In this document: piece after piece, positions 16,834 to 25,656 of the stretch
Position numbering within the stretch: the stretch's first letter is position 1
Layout of the letters: each line of letters starts with the position of its first letter
Assembly (NCBI GenBank): GCA_034439475.1
Contig: JAWXAN010000040.1
Location: 1-44,052 of the forward strand
DNA from: Candidatus Zixiibacteriota bacterium
Lineage (GTDB): Bacteria > Zixibacteria > MSB-5A5 > GN15 > FEB-12
DNA: 44,052 nucleotides
Direction: 5' to 3'
Notes under the pieces: model-generated
Database searches by the model: none
Told to the model about the DNA's origin: nothing
The model's input: only the letters and a program-made list of their open reading frames with translations
Position numbers and translations under genes: made by a program

Positions 16834-18165
16834 TTACATTTTACCCATTGCGTTTTCAAGCGTCGAGATCGCCAAATTCAAGTCGAAATCAATCTGGATA
16901 AGCGACACCTGCGCCCGCTTGAGCGAAACCTGCGTGCTCAGCAAATCAAGAATTGTCGCCGCGCCCAGATTATATTTTTCCTGTGTTATTTTCAAATCTT
17001 CGGTTGCCGCCTCTACATTTTCCTCGGAAACGCTCTTCTGTTCTCGGAGAAGTTCGATATTAAGATAGGCAGTCTTAATATCCGTTACTGTGGAATTGCG
17101 CGTATCGGCCAAGAACGCCTCTGCGTTATTCTTGGTCACTCTTGAGGCAGTTATGTTTCTTTCTCTGAAAAACCCATCGAAGATGTTCCAAGAGGCCGTA
17201 AACCCATATTCTCGTGTGTCTGAGGAGCGGTCCGTAAGCGTTGCAAAACCTGAACTACCCGAGAACTTCGAATAAGATGCAAAGCCATCAAGCTTGGGCA
17301 AATACTCAGCCCGTGAAGCGCTCACTGATTTCGAAGCGGACTTTAGGTTTAGCTCATCAGCGAGCAAGGCCGGGCGATGAGTCAGACCAAATTCAATGGC
17401 ATCGTTGAGTGTACCATCGTATTCCCGCACAGTATATTGAGTAGAAAATTCCCAATCCTGACGAGGATCGACACCAATCGTGAAGGCCAGATCAGATTCA
17501 GTGGTTGTCACGGCATTCCGTGCGCGAAGCAATTCTAATCTATCGGTGCCGTATAGCACCTTTTGCTTTAGTACATCAGAAAGCGATGCCGAACCCAAAT
17601 CAAAGCGAGACTGAATCAGTTTTAACTGCTCCTCTGCGCGCTTCACCGCATCTTCCTGAACAGCGACATTTTCGACTGCTGCGAGGAAGGCATAAAACGA
17701 CAATTTTACAGAAAATATTAGGTCCTGCTCTGAGGCGATAACATCAAGGTTTGCGCGAGCAACATCCGCCGAGGATGCGGAATAGTTATAGAAATTAGCC
17801 AGATCGAAGATTGAGATACTTGCATCAACGGAAAATATTTTGTTTGTTCCTTCGGCGTCGTCTATCGACACATCTTTCGTTACGTTTCCGAGAGTGTCTT
17901 TAATATCCACTTTTTGATTAGTCTGCTTTGATTTTCCATACGTGTAAGATGTCCTCAAGCGGGGCAAAAAGCTACCGAGAGCAGCTCTTCGACCAGCGCG
18001 GGCAAGTTCCTCTGCCCCTTGGGTCTGGATTATGACAACGCGGTTACGCAGGGCCAATGTGATGGCATCGTCGAGTGTCAACGGCGCCGCTGTCGCCGTC
18101 GAAGGCATTCCTGATACAAAAACAGTCAAAACAAGTGCAAGAGTAATTCCGAGAGCAATCCGCAT
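16834..18165 (-). CDS. TolC-family outer membrane channel
   Basis: A 443-residue outer membrane efflux protein. It has a signal peptide (about residues 1-27, ending 'STATAA') and two OEP repeats, each starting with long amphipathic helices: 'LTLDDAITLALRNR' in the first half and 'LNDAIEFGLTHRPALLADEL' in the second. The late 'QEKYNLGAATILDLLSTQV' is characteristic. AAGGAG lies just upstream of the ATG. It provides the outer-membrane conduit for the adaptor and ABC genes that follow at 28 bp spacing. Confidence 0.93.
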   Translation of the reverse strand: MRIALGITLALVLTVFVSGMPSTATAAPLTLDDAITLALRNRVVIIQTQGAEELARAGRRAALGSFLPRLRTSYTYGKSKQTNQKVDIKDTLGNVTKDVSIDDAEGTNKIFSVDASISIFDLANFYNYSASSADVARANLDVIASEQDLIFSVKLSFYAFLAAVENVAVQEDAVKRAEEQLKLIQSRFDLGSASLSDVLKQKVLYGTDRLELLRARNAVTTTESDLAFTIGVDPRQDWEFSTQYTVREYDGTLNDAIEFGLTHRPALLADELNLKSASKSVSASRAEYLPKLDGFASYSKFSGSSGFATLTDRSSDTREYGFTASWNIFDGFFRERNITASRVTKNNAEAFLADTRNSTVTDIKTAYLNIELLREQKSVSEENVEAATEDLKITQEKYNLGAATILDLLSTQVSLKRAQVSLIQIDFDLNLAISTLENAMGKM

Positions 18166-18175
18166 TTCTTCTCCT

Positions 18176-18892
18176 TTAAGTGAACAGCTTCCCTATGGCT
18201 GTGGTAATGACATGCAACAGCGCTATCAATCCCATCGATAAGACCGACAACAGGTATCCCTTGTTGCGGCTTACCAAATAAATTTTCTGACAACCTATCG
18301 CAATAATGATAAATTCGAGAATATGAAAAACACTAAGCTTTGAAAGGGCCAACCACAGAGGATTTGTGATATCCTGATCAGAGAGCAAAATAGCCGGCGA
18401 AAGCGATACTGCCATGCTCCCTTTGGCGATTATGAGCGGTATCACCACAAGCGATGCAACAAAGAAGGCGTACTCCCCATAAACAGCGACAGAGAATATT
18501 TGTTTGAATGTCGCCTTCCCTGCCATCACAAAGTTACCCCAAAACATTGCCAATGCGGTGATAATAAGCGGAGAGAGAATAATTACTGGTGCAGAAAAAA
18601 TCCAGATATACATTTTCATACTGTCCACAGTCGGAATCTGGTCAGCTGGCATATTCGGTTTCTGCCGCATCTCCGCAATTTGTGTTTGAGCGATTATATC
18701 GGCGGTGAAATACAGGAAAAAAGAAAACGTCACAGCAATCGCAATTAGAGGCACAAGCACTTTAGGGTTCTGCCGAATTTCATCAAAAAAGCATGTGGGT
18801 GAAGTGAACACTTCCCACAGTCCGCGCACCGAAAGTGGCGGCCCCTCTTTTTCAACGCTCGTTTTTTCGGGCGTTAGTGTCTGCTCAACCAT
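18176..18892 (-). CDS. YIP1-family membrane protein
   Basis: About 238 residues from the ATG at 18892, selected over the upstream frame start at 18943 because a strong AGGAGAGG sits directly before it. After a polar N-terminus of about 25 residues the sequence 'VRGLWEVFTSPTCFFDEIRQ' opens a YIP1 domain, followed by about five hydrophobic helices. Bacterial YIP1 proteins have no settled function. Its stop is 10 bp before the TolC start, so it is probably the first gene of the efflux operon. Confidence 0.82.
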   Translation of the reverse strand: MVEQTLTPEKTSVEKEGPPLSVRGLWEVFTSPTCFFDEIRQNPKVLVPLIAIAVTFSFFLYFTADIIAQTQIAEMRQKPNMPADQIPTVDSMKMYIWIFSAPVIILSPLIITALAMFWGNFVMAGKATFKQIFSVAVYGEYAFFVASLVVIPLIIAKGSMAVSLSPAILLSDQDITNPLWLALSKLSVFHILEFIIIAIGCQKIYLVSRNKGYLLSVLSMGLIALLHVITTAIGKLFT

Positions 18893-19010
18893 TTTCCTCT
18901 CCTTATTCCTCACACTAACGGACGTATCCACCAATTGTTTCAACCCGTTGTCTTATTTGAGTGTGGACTAAATATTACATCGACGATCTATCGTAAAGCT
19001 CACCTATGAT

Positions 19011-19964
19011 CTATACACGCAGAGCGTGTTTATCCTCAAGCTCTTCAATATATTTTTCCGCCGCTACTGCGGCTGTCGTGCCATCCCCGACGGCGTTTGT
19101 GACCTGACGAACCAATTGCGATCGGACATCACCGCAAGCATAAATCCCTTTAATCGAGGTCTCCATTCGGTCATTCGTTATAATGTACCCGCCTTGGTCT
19201 TTTCGAATGGCTTCTCGAACCAAATTCGAATTCGGGTGGAAACCAATATAAGGGAAAATCGCGCCGACTTCAAGCTTCGTCCTCGCCCCGGTTTTGTGGT
19301 TTTTCAGCGACAACGATGAGACTTTCTTCTCGTTTCCGTGTATTTCCTCGACCGATGTATCCCAAATGAATTCAACTTTGGTATTTGCAAAAGCGCGTTG
19401 CTGAATGATTTTTTGCGCTCTGAGCTTGTCGCGCCGATGAATAATATAAACCTTCGTGCCAAACTTAGTAAGGAAAGTCCCTTCCTCTACAGCGGCATCA
19501 CCCCCGCCGACGACAGCGATAACCTGGTCGCGAAAAAAAGCCCCGTCGCAGATTGCGCAATATGAGACGCCTTTCCCGCTGTATTCCTGTTCGCCCGGAA
19601 CGCCGAGATAGACCGGCGAGCCGCCAGTCGATAAGATAATCACTTTGCCACGATAAAGATTTCCCGATGCGCATCGCGCGACACGATCCTCGCCATCGAC
19701 ATAGACCTCGACAACTTCCTCGAGTTTAATTTCAAGGCCGAATTTTTTGGCATGCTCGGTAAATTTCATCGCGAGCTCCGCTCCGCTGATATGTTCAAAA
19801 CCGAGATAGTCTTCGACTTCGCCCGTCACTGCGATCTGGCCGCCCGGCAGAAACTTTTCGAGACAGACCGTTTTCCGTCGCGCTCGGGCCGCATACATTC
19901 CGGCGCATAATCCTCCTGGTCCACCACCAACAATTACAATTTCATATCTTTTGTCTTCGATCAT
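19011..19964 (-). CDS. trxB: Thioredoxin reductase
   Basis: A 317-residue flavoprotein of usual length, reducing thioredoxin with NADPH through FAD in the cytoplasm. FAD-binding GGGPGGLCAGMYAAR is near the N-terminus, the redox-active disulfide is C-A-I-C in 'SYCAICDGAFF', the NADPH-binding motif is 'VVGGGDAAVEEG', and the C-terminal FAD motif is 'GIYACGDVR'. The basic 'HRRDKLRA' following the second dinucleotide motif favours NADPH. A good ribosome binding site (AAGGTGAG) precedes the ATG. It stands alone, about 100 bp from cobO. Confidence 0.95.
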   Translation of the reverse strand: MIEDKRYEIVIVGGGPGGLCAGMYAARARRKTVCLEKFLPGGQIAVTGEVEDYLGFEHISGAELAMKFTEHAKKFGLEIKLEEVVEVYVDGEDRVARCASGNLYRGKVIILSTGGSPVYLGVPGEQEYSGKGVSYCAICDGAFFRDQVIAVVGGGDAAVEEGTFLTKFGTKVYIIHRRDKLRAQKIIQQRAFANTKVEFIWDTSVEEIHGNEKKVSSLSLKNHKTGARTKLEVGAIFPYIGFHPNSNLVREAIRKDQGGYIITNDRMETSIKGIYACGDVRSQLVRQVTNAVGDGTTAAVAAEKYIEELEDKHALRV

Positions 19965-20066
19965 CTTCTCACCTTACTTAAAACAGCTTACTTTTCATTG
20001 AAAGGCTAAACCGGCGTCAGTTCCAATTGGTTCACTCTCAAAGCGAGAATTCTCACTTTTTCCAGC

Positions 20067-20609
20067 CTACCAGTCAATTCCTTTTTGAGCGAGAATACCT
20101 TTTTGATACGGATGCTTTATCTCGCGCATTTCAGTGACAAGGTCTGCTTTTTCTTTCAGCCAATCCGAGGCTCCGCGGCCAGTAATTACGAGATTTTGCT
20201 CAGCTGTTCGGGAAGCGACTATTCGTTCAAGCTCTTCCTGAGTTACGAGTCCCAAATCAGATGCGACATTGAGTTCATCGAGGATGACGAGCTGATAATT
20301 CCCAGATTTTATTTTTTCGATGGCAAGCTCGACACCCCGTTTGGCGGCTTCGCGATGGACCTCGAAATCTTTTGTGTCATCGACGATCCCAACAAAGCCT
20401 TCACCTATGACATGTAGCTCGACATTCGGTTCAAGTCGTTTGAGACCCTTTAGCTCGCCGTATTTCCAGCTACCTTTGACAAATTGGATAAGGCAGATTT
20501 TCCAGTCATAGCCAACTGCACGCACGCACATTCCGAGCGCGGCGGTGGTCTTCCCCTTGCCATCGCCGGTATAGACAATCAGCAGGCCGAATTTTTCCTT
20601 GGCGGTCAT
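20067..20609 (-). CDS. cobO: Cob(I)yrinic acid a,c-diamide adenosyltransferase
   Basis: A 180-residue CobA/CobO/BtuR-type ATP:corrinoid adenosyltransferase, which attaches the adenosyl group to cobalt in B12 synthesis or salvage. The near N-terminal P-loop GDGKGKTTAALG, 'IQFVKGSWKYGEL', the acidic 'ILDELNVA' and 'LVITGRGASDWL' are all diagnostic. The C-terminus 'HPYQKGILAQKGIDW' is typical. No other cobalamin genes are in the window, so it may serve salvage. It is transcribed divergently from the dCTP deaminase homologue. Confidence 0.94.
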   Translation of the reverse strand: MTAKEKFGLLIVYTGDGKGKTTAALGMCVRAVGYDWKICLIQFVKGSWKYGELKGLKRLEPNVELHVIGEGFVGIVDDTKDFEVHREAAKRGVELAIEKIKSGNYQLVILDELNVASDLGLVTQEELERIVASRTAEQNLVITGRGASDWLKEKADLVTEMREIKHPYQKGILAQKGIDW

Positions 20610-20681
20610 AAACTAATCCGTTTCAAGTGGCTAAATGTAGGCTCTTTGCGACCAAAAGCAAAGCAGATTTTTGTCTGTTTC

Positions 20682-20706
20682 ACTCCTATATCCTAAAATT
20701 AGGAGT
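20682..20706. promoter_or_regulatory. Inverted repeat in the cobO-dcd divergent region
   Basis: ACTCCTA (20682-20688) and TAGGAGT (20700-20706) form a perfect seven-base inverted repeat with an 11-base spacer, between two divergently transcribed genes. It could be an operator or a hairpin; no regulator can be named. Confidence 0.3.
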
Positions 20707-20861
20707 TTGCATGTTAATGTCTTAGAGCAATTTATATTTTCATGGAGACTATTATTAGAGAATGCATACAATCGCGGCCATTTTGGCCATTTACAACCAT
20801 CAATGCAAGGCGTACTATGAGCCGCATAAGTTAAACTGCTTCGCCTATCGAAAGGAATCGA

Positions 20862-21419
20862 ATGCCTATAAAATCTGACCGCTGGATAATTGATATGTCA
20901 CGACTTCACCAAATGATAGCGCCGTTCACGGAGACCCAGGTTCGACAGGGAATCAGCTTTGGCGTGTCATCGTATGGCTATGACATCAGCCTCGCCGACG
21001 AATTCAAAATATTTCGCAGTGACAACCCATCCGAGCTTGATCCGAAAAAGGACAACAGCGACAGATTTGCTAGTGTTAAATCAGACTCGATCGTCATTCC
21101 CGCAAACTCATTCGCGCTCGGCAGGTCTCATGAGTATTTCAACATCCCACGCGATATTCTCACAGTCTGTTTTGGAAAATCAACCTATGCCCGCTCTGGC
21201 GTCGTTGTCAATGTGACACCATTTGAGCCGGAATGGGAAGGATATGCAACACTGTCGCTTTCAAACACATCCCCTGCCCCGGTTCGGATTTATGCTTTTC
21301 AAGGTATCGCCCAACTGATATTTCTGCAGTCAGATGAAGAATGCCTGACATCGTATGCCGACAAAAAGGGAAAGTACCAGAGCCAGCAGACTATCACCCA
21401 CTCGAAAGGTGACAAATAA
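20862..21419 (+). CDS. dcd: dCTP deaminase homologue lacking the catalytic Glu
   Basis: A 185-residue trimeric dUTPase-fold protein of the dCTP deaminase family, which converts dCTP to dUTP for thymidylate synthesis. It matches through 'KSDRWI', '[18 protein letters not shown]', '[16 protein letters not shown]', 'GKSTYARSG' and 'TPFEPEWEG'. Family members continue with V-T-L-E-x-S-N, where the Glu (E138 in E. coli) is the general base. Here it reads A-T-L-S-L-S-N, placing Ser132 (codon 21255-21257) in that position. The usual insertion after 'RQV' is also shortened. Deamination may therefore be lost. AAGGAA precedes the ATG. Family membership is certain; activity is doubtful. Confidence 0.88.
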   Translation: MPIKSDRWIIDMSRLHQMIAPFTETQVRQGISFGVSSYGYDISLADEFKIFRSDNPSELDPKKDNSDRFASVKSDSIVIPANSFALGRSHEYFNIPRDILTVCFGKSTYARSGVVVNVTPFEPEWEGYATLSLSNTSPAPVRIYAFQGIAQLIFLQSDEECLTSYADKKGKYQSQQTITHSKGDK

Positions 21420-21420
21420 A

Positions 21421-21453
21421 ATCGGGGCTGCTGCTTCTTGCAACAACCCCGAT
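21421..21453 (-). terminator. Terminator of the repeat-protein gene
   Basis: On the minus strand ATCGGGGTTGTTGC pairs with GCAGCAGCCCCGAT around an AAGAA loop (14 pairs including G-U) and is followed by TTTTATTT. The plus-strand version would have A-C mismatches and lacks a T run, so it serves the leftward gene. Confidence 0.85.
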
Positions 21454-21491
21454 CTCTAGCTCGGAACGATTGGAATTTATTATTTAAACGT

Positions 21492-23231
21492 CTACTTTCC
21501 AGCAAGACTTACCGTGATTCCCCAATTACGGTAATCCCTCGGACGCGAAGCATTCCATTCGTTAAACGAGTGTGAACCGTCTGATTCATAGAACACTTTG
21601 TATGTGCCCGGCTCGAGTTCTATCTCGCCGTCATACACGCGATTCTTGACTGCCCCTCCGGCATTGCGGCTGTTGCGCCAAGTCATCTCCCACACCACAT
21701 CGCCGGTCTCCTCACTTTCAATCCAGCCATAGTCTGACATATCCCCGCCGGTTCCCTCACCAAGAGCGTACACGCGGACTGTAGCTGGTTTGTCGAGGGT
21801 AAATGTGCCGCGACGGTGCTCATCGTCTTTGACACGAGTCAAATTCACCAGCATATTTTCTCCAGCTTTGACCTCAGTGAGAGCAATTTGTTTGAAATCA
21901 GATGCATTGGAGCCGCTTGTGGGATAGATTGCCAACCCCCATGCTTTGGGATCAAACGGTTTGTCCGAATTCCAGCTTCGGTAGGCATGGGAGTCATCAC
22001 ACGAGAAGTATGCGATATAATCACCAGCCGGAAGCGTGATCGTCCCATCAAACATACGGTTCTTTTCCGCTCCGCCGGCATGCTCGGTGTTGCGATCCGT
22101 CATCTCCCACACGGTTTTGCCAGTTGTCGCATTTTGTATCCAGCCGTAATCGGCAAACTCATCTCCGCCATTTGAAAATTCTCCGACGGCGAGAATATAG
22201 AGTTTCGCCTCTTTTGTAAGGGTAAACGCCTGCTCAGAATTATCATTGTCGCGGGCGCGAGTGAAATCAATAAGAGGCTTTCCTTTTTCAGGCGGGGTGT
22301 ATGTGTGTAGCGCAGAATTATCAAATCCTGCGCCCGGAAGAACCGTTATTCCCCAGTTAAAGGGATCTACCGGAGGGTTGGCGTTGAACTCTTCAAACGA
22401 ATGCGAGTCATCGGTGACAAAGTGAAGAACATAGTTTCCTTTTTCGAGTCGGATTTCGTCGTCAAACCGACGGTTTTTCTTTCCTCCGCCGGCTCGCTCG
22501 GTATCCCAGCGGTCAAGTACCCAAACTTTTTCGCGGGTATCGGCATTGACAATCCAGCCGCCGTCGACAGGCGAACGATAATTATCCGGCTGTTCCAAGA
22601 TGGCATAGATGCGAAGATTTGACGGCTTATCTAATGTAAATCCCCACTGGGCATGCTCTGAATCGCGGAGTCTATTTGCCTTAAACAAAGCGCCCGGCAT
22701 ATCTCCGGTCACTTCGAATTGTTTGACATCTGAACCACCCATTGTGGCCGATGAGATTTTGACATAGCAATCGTCGATATACCGCTCGATTTTGTCATCT
22801 TTACCAAAAAAGACATTGCCGATTATCTGCCCTACATTGTTGCCACCGAAATCACCCATACCAAACCAGTAATTTGGGCCAGAATAGAGGTAGGCCTCGT
22901 AACGTCCGGCTTCGAGCATAAGTGTCTTCTCGGCTTTGCGAAGCGATCTGCTGCCTGCGGCTCTATCTGTTCCTTGCTCTCGCATCACCCAAACGGCCTC
23001 CCGAGTACCGGCATCAATAATCCAGGCATAGACAAGCATATTGTCATCGTTTTGCGAACGAAGCCCGACCGCTTCAATCTGGATTTCGCCAGCTTTGGAC
23101 AATTCGAAACCGGTCGCATGAATTTCCCCCAGCTTCGGATTTACTATTTCGGTGATGGCTGCCCCATTCCCAGTTCCATAGAAGATGAGCAGGGCAATCG
23201 CTGCAAGACCTGATTGTATCGGCTTACGCAT
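21492..23231 (-). CDS. Secreted protein with about four ~130-residue repeats, function unknown
   Basis: A protein of 579 residues from the ATG at 23231, which has a strong GGAGGAAAG and a signal peptide (about residues 1-25, ending 'GTGNGAA'); an open extension to 23276 is unlikely. The mature protein consists of one divergent unit (to about 160) and three clear repeats. Each has a 'FTLDKPAxxRxYA' strand, 'YGWI.NA.T...VWEM', 'AGGA.KNR.FDG.I.L..G.Y', 'D.SHSF..WN' and 'P.D...WGI'. Invariant Trp, Gly, Asp and His residues suggest a beta-sandwich, possibly ligand- or metal-binding. I do not recognise the family. The gene is monocistronic with its own terminator. Confidence 0.8.
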   Translation of the reverse strand: MRKPIQSGLAAIALLIFYGTGNGAAITEIVNPKLGEIHATGFELSKAGEIQIEAVGLRSQNDDNMLVYAWIIDAGTREAVWVMREQGTDRAAGSRSLRKAEKTLMLEAGRYEAYLYSGPNYWFGMGDFGGNNVGQIIGNVFFGKDDKIERYIDDCYVKISSATMGGSDVKQFEVTGDMPGALFKANRLRDSEHAQWGFTLDKPSNLRIYAILEQPDNYRSPVDGGWIVNADTREKVWVLDRWDTERAGGGKKNRRFDDEIRLEKGNYVLHFVTDDSHSFEEFNANPPVDPFNWGITVLPGAGFDNSALHTYTPPEKGKPLIDFTRARDNDNSEQAFTLTKEAKLYILAVGEFSNGGDEFADYGWIQNATTGKTVWEMTDRNTEHAGGAEKNRMFDGTITLPAGDYIAYFSCDDSHAYRSWNSDKPFDPKAWGLAIYPTSGSNASDFKQIALTEVKAGENMLVNLTRVKDDEHRRGTFTLDKPATVRVYALGEGTGGDMSDYGWIESEETGDVVWEMTWRNSRNAGGAVKNRVYDGEIELEPGTYKVFYESDGSHSFNEWNASRPRDYRNWGITVSLAGK

Positions 23232-23246
23232 TAAATCTTTCCTCCC

Positions 23247-23263
23247 ACAACAGCTCGTGTTGT
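23247..23263 (-). promoter_or_regulatory. Hairpin in the leader of the repeat-protein gene
   Basis: ACAACA and TGTTGT form a six-base stem with a GCTCG loop, ending immediately upstream of the GGAGG ribosome binding site. It might affect ribosome access, but it could be chance. Confidence 0.25.
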
Positions 23264-23400
23264 CTGTTCTTTTCAAATACTTATTGGTCCTTTACGGAAA
23301 TCCAGGGAATAGGTTGCAGACAGAAAGCGGATTATTTGAATCGAGTTTCTCTTTTGGGCTGCAGATTAGGAGTAATTGGACTGATAAACCGTGATAAAAA

Positions 23401-23473
23401 TGGAGCCAGCGAGGATCGAACTCGCGACCTCTTGACTGCCAGTCAAGCGCTCTCCCAGCTGAGCTATGGCCCC
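23401..23473 (-). tRNA. tRNA-Ala(GGC)
   Basis: The minus strand folds as a complete 73-nt cloverleaf: acceptor GGGGCCA/TGGCTCC with one G-U pair, D arm GCTCAGCTGGGAGAGC, anticodon stem CTTGA/TCAAG with loop CTGGCAG, and T arm GCGAG-TTCGATC-CTCGC. The anticodon GGC reads alanine GCC codons. CCA is not encoded; TTTTTAT follows directly and probably ends transcription. Confidence 0.96.
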
Positions 23474-23512
23474 GTTATAGGCCTGCAACAATATAGTATC
23501 AGCCGATATATG

Positions 23513-24919
23513 TCAATGCTTTTGTTCTCTCAAGGGACTTGACCGCAAAATACAAAAGATAATACCAATCCCTACAAAAATCATGGAGCTGTATAAAACT
23601 GGCTGATACGCTGCCGCAAACAAGAGCTTCTTATCGACAATTGCTCCCTGCACTTTTTGAAAATGCGAAAAGAGCGAGGTCGCCAATGCCACCCCAACTG
23701 CCATTCCGATATTCCGATTGGTCGCCAAAATCCCCGATGTTATCGCCCTTTCCTTTTCAGTAACTGAGCCCATCAAGGCCGACGAGTTTGGCGTGCTAAA
23801 TATCCCGACTCCGGCACCCAGGAGAGCGAGACTGGTAAATATGAATGGATCGGTTGTAGTCAGGGTAAAGTTTGAGATCATAAGCAAACCAAGTCCGATT
23901 ACGACCAAGCCGAAAGTTGTGAGCAGGCGAAAGCCGATCTTGTCTGACAATCGTCCTGAAAGCGGCGCAAAGACAAACATCATAATTGGCAGGATGAAAA
24001 GCCGCAACCCGACATCTTTTGGCGCATATTCAAGTACTTCCTCGAAATAAAAAGGGAGCAAAACAATTGCTCCTGACGTTGCGAGAAATTGCATTGTCTG
24101 AGCGGAGATGGACAAGGTGAAAAGCCGGTTTTTGAAAATGCCCAATCCAATTAACGCGGTCTCTGCTTTCGATTCATTGAAAATGAAAATAACAAATGAC
24201 ATCACTGAGAGAGCAACAAGACCCAAGACAAGAGGATCGCTGACTGCGCGATTATCAAGAAGCGATAGGGCGTAAGTAAATGTTACCAAAGTCAGTGATA
24301 CAGCGATCCCACCTCTCAAAGGAAACGGCCCCTTTTTCTCCGGCTTCGGAAGGCGGCCAAAATAGGCATAGACAAACCAAAGCCCGACCGCGCCTATGGG
24401 CAGATTCACAATAAAAAGGGAATGCCATGTCCATATCCCAAGCATCACCCCTCCGAGTGGAAAGCCGATCATGAAGCCTGCCGAGACCATCATAATCATC
24501 AGCCCAATCCCTTTCCCTCGCTCTTCTTTGGGAAAGACGGTTGTAACTAACCCAGGCCCGATAGCAGCAAACATGGCAGTTCCCACGGCCTGCACCACGC
24601 GCCCGAAAAGAAGCATCTCAATGTTTGTCGCAAGCGAGCAGAGAATTGAACCAAGTATGAAAAAGATGTAACCGAACTGGTAACCAAAAAAATAACCTCG
24701 ACGGTCAACCCAAGCCCCGAAAATGAGCATCAGTGAAATAAGTGTGAGACTGTATGACAGCACAACCCAGGCCACGAGATCAATCGGGGCATTCAGGTCC
24801 CGTGAAATTGTCGGAAGGGCGACATTCAGGATCGAGCCATCCAGAGTCGCCATGAATGTCCCGATTGCGCCAACCGTAAAGTATTTATACTTGCCGGGTA
24901 ATGACGGATTTTCAGCCAT
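23513..24919 (-). CDS. MFS exporter, DHA2 (EmrB/QacA) family
   Basis: A 468-residue major facilitator protein with about 14 transmembrane helices, as in drug:H+ antiporters of the DHA2 family. Helix 1 carries 'MATLDGSILNVALPTI', the hallmark motif D1; motif A appears as 'GAWVDRRGYF' with a second copy 'SGRLSDKIGFRLL'; motif C-like glycine-rich 'MVSAGFMIGFPLGGVMLG' is present. It probably exports hydrophobic drugs or metabolites by proton exchange; the substrate is unknown. Its 3' end lies 40 bp from the tRNA on the same strand. Confidence 0.92.
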   Translation of the reverse strand: MAENPSLPGKYKYFTVGAIGTFMATLDGSILNVALPTISRDLNAPIDLVAWVVLSYSLTLISLMLIFGAWVDRRGYFFGYQFGYIFFILGSILCSLATNIEMLLFGRVVQAVGTAMFAAIGPGLVTTVFPKEERGKGIGLMIMMVSAGFMIGFPLGGVMLGIWTWHSLFIVNLPIGAVGLWFVYAYFGRLPKPEKKGPFPLRGGIAVSLTLVTFTYALSLLDNRAVSDPLVLGLVALSVMSFVIFIFNESKAETALIGLGIFKNRLFTLSISAQTMQFLATSGAIVLLPFYFEEVLEYAPKDVGLRLFILPIMMFVFAPLSGRLSDKIGFRLLTTFGLVVIGLGLLMISNFTLTTTDPFIFTSLALLGAGVGIFSTPNSSALMGSVTEKERAITSGILATNRNIGMAVGVALATSLFSHFQKVQGAIVDKKLLFAAAYQPVLYSSMIFVGIGIIFCILRSSPLREQKH

Positions 24920-24963
24920 GACCGATAATTCCCTCTAAGTCGTTGTCCAAATAAACATTGACA

Positions 24964-24993
24964 AGTATACATTATTGCTCAATCTTTGAACAA
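24964..24993 (-). promoter_or_regulatory. Candidate promoter of the MFS exporter
   Basis: On the minus strand TTGTTC (24988-24993) and TATACT (24964-24969) are 18 bp apart and about 45 bp upstream of the MFS start. The match is moderate. Confidence 0.4.
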
Positions 24994-25078
24994 ATAGCAA
25001 GCAGTATGAATTTAGAGATTAAACAGCTAAACCACTTGTGCGTCTATATATCAACAGCAGAGGTCAGACAACTGGGGA

Positions 25079-25654
25079 ATGACAAATGATATACCCGAAC
25101 TGGTTCAGAGATTTGTAGAGGGAGATTCTGCCGCTTTTACGGAGTTGGTAACTCGATATCGGAAAAAAATTTACCAAGTGGCCTTTCAGATTGTCAGGAA
25201 TCACTTGGACGCCGATGAAGTTGTACAGGAAACATTTGTCCGGGTATACAAGAAAAAGAAGGAGTTGCTGAATGTAAACACGTTTACCTCGTTCTTGGTA
25301 CGTATCGCTACCAATTATGCCATAGATATGCTGCGGAGACGCAAAGGACACATCCAGATTTCCGACGAGTTAATCGGTCTGCCGTCCGACTCCCAGCTTG
25401 ACTTGGCGAGATCGGTGAGAACACCGCGAGACGATTTCGAGGACAGGGTAATCATGACGGAGATAAATCGGGCCCTTGCCACCCTCCCTCCAAAGCAGCG
25501 GATTACAGTCGTTCTTCACGACATTGAAGGCCATACCAAGGCCGAAGTAGCTGTGATTCTCAACTGTCCGGAGGCCACCGTTCGATCAAATCTCCACATT
25601 GCGCGATCTAAATTGAAGAACATCTTAAAGAAGCGACTTGCGAAAGAGGAGTAA
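25079..25654 (+). CDS. ECF-type RNA polymerase sigma factor
   Basis: A 191-residue sigma-70 family factor with only regions 2 and 4. Region 2 (about residues 10-80) has 'FTELVTRYRKKIYQVAFQI', 'DADEVVQETFVRVYK' and 'FLVRIATNYAIDMLRRRKG'. Region 4 (about 125-185) has 'LATLPPKQRITVVLHDIEGH' and the helix-turn-helix 'EVAVILNCPEATVRSNLHIA'. It directs RNA polymerase to a dedicated promoter set in response to a signal gated by the anti-sigma encoded 2 bp downstream. The gene faces away from the MFS exporter. Confidence 0.93.
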   Translation: MTNDIPELVQRFVEGDSAAFTELVTRYRKKIYQVAFQIVRNHLDADEVVQETFVRVYKKKKELLNVNTFTSFLVRIATNYAIDMLRRRKGHIQISDELIGLPSDSQLDLARSVRTPRDDFEDRVIMTEINRALATLPPKQRITVVLHDIEGHTKAEVAVILNCPEATVRSNLHIARSKLKNILKKRLAKEE

Positions 25655-25656
25655 AT

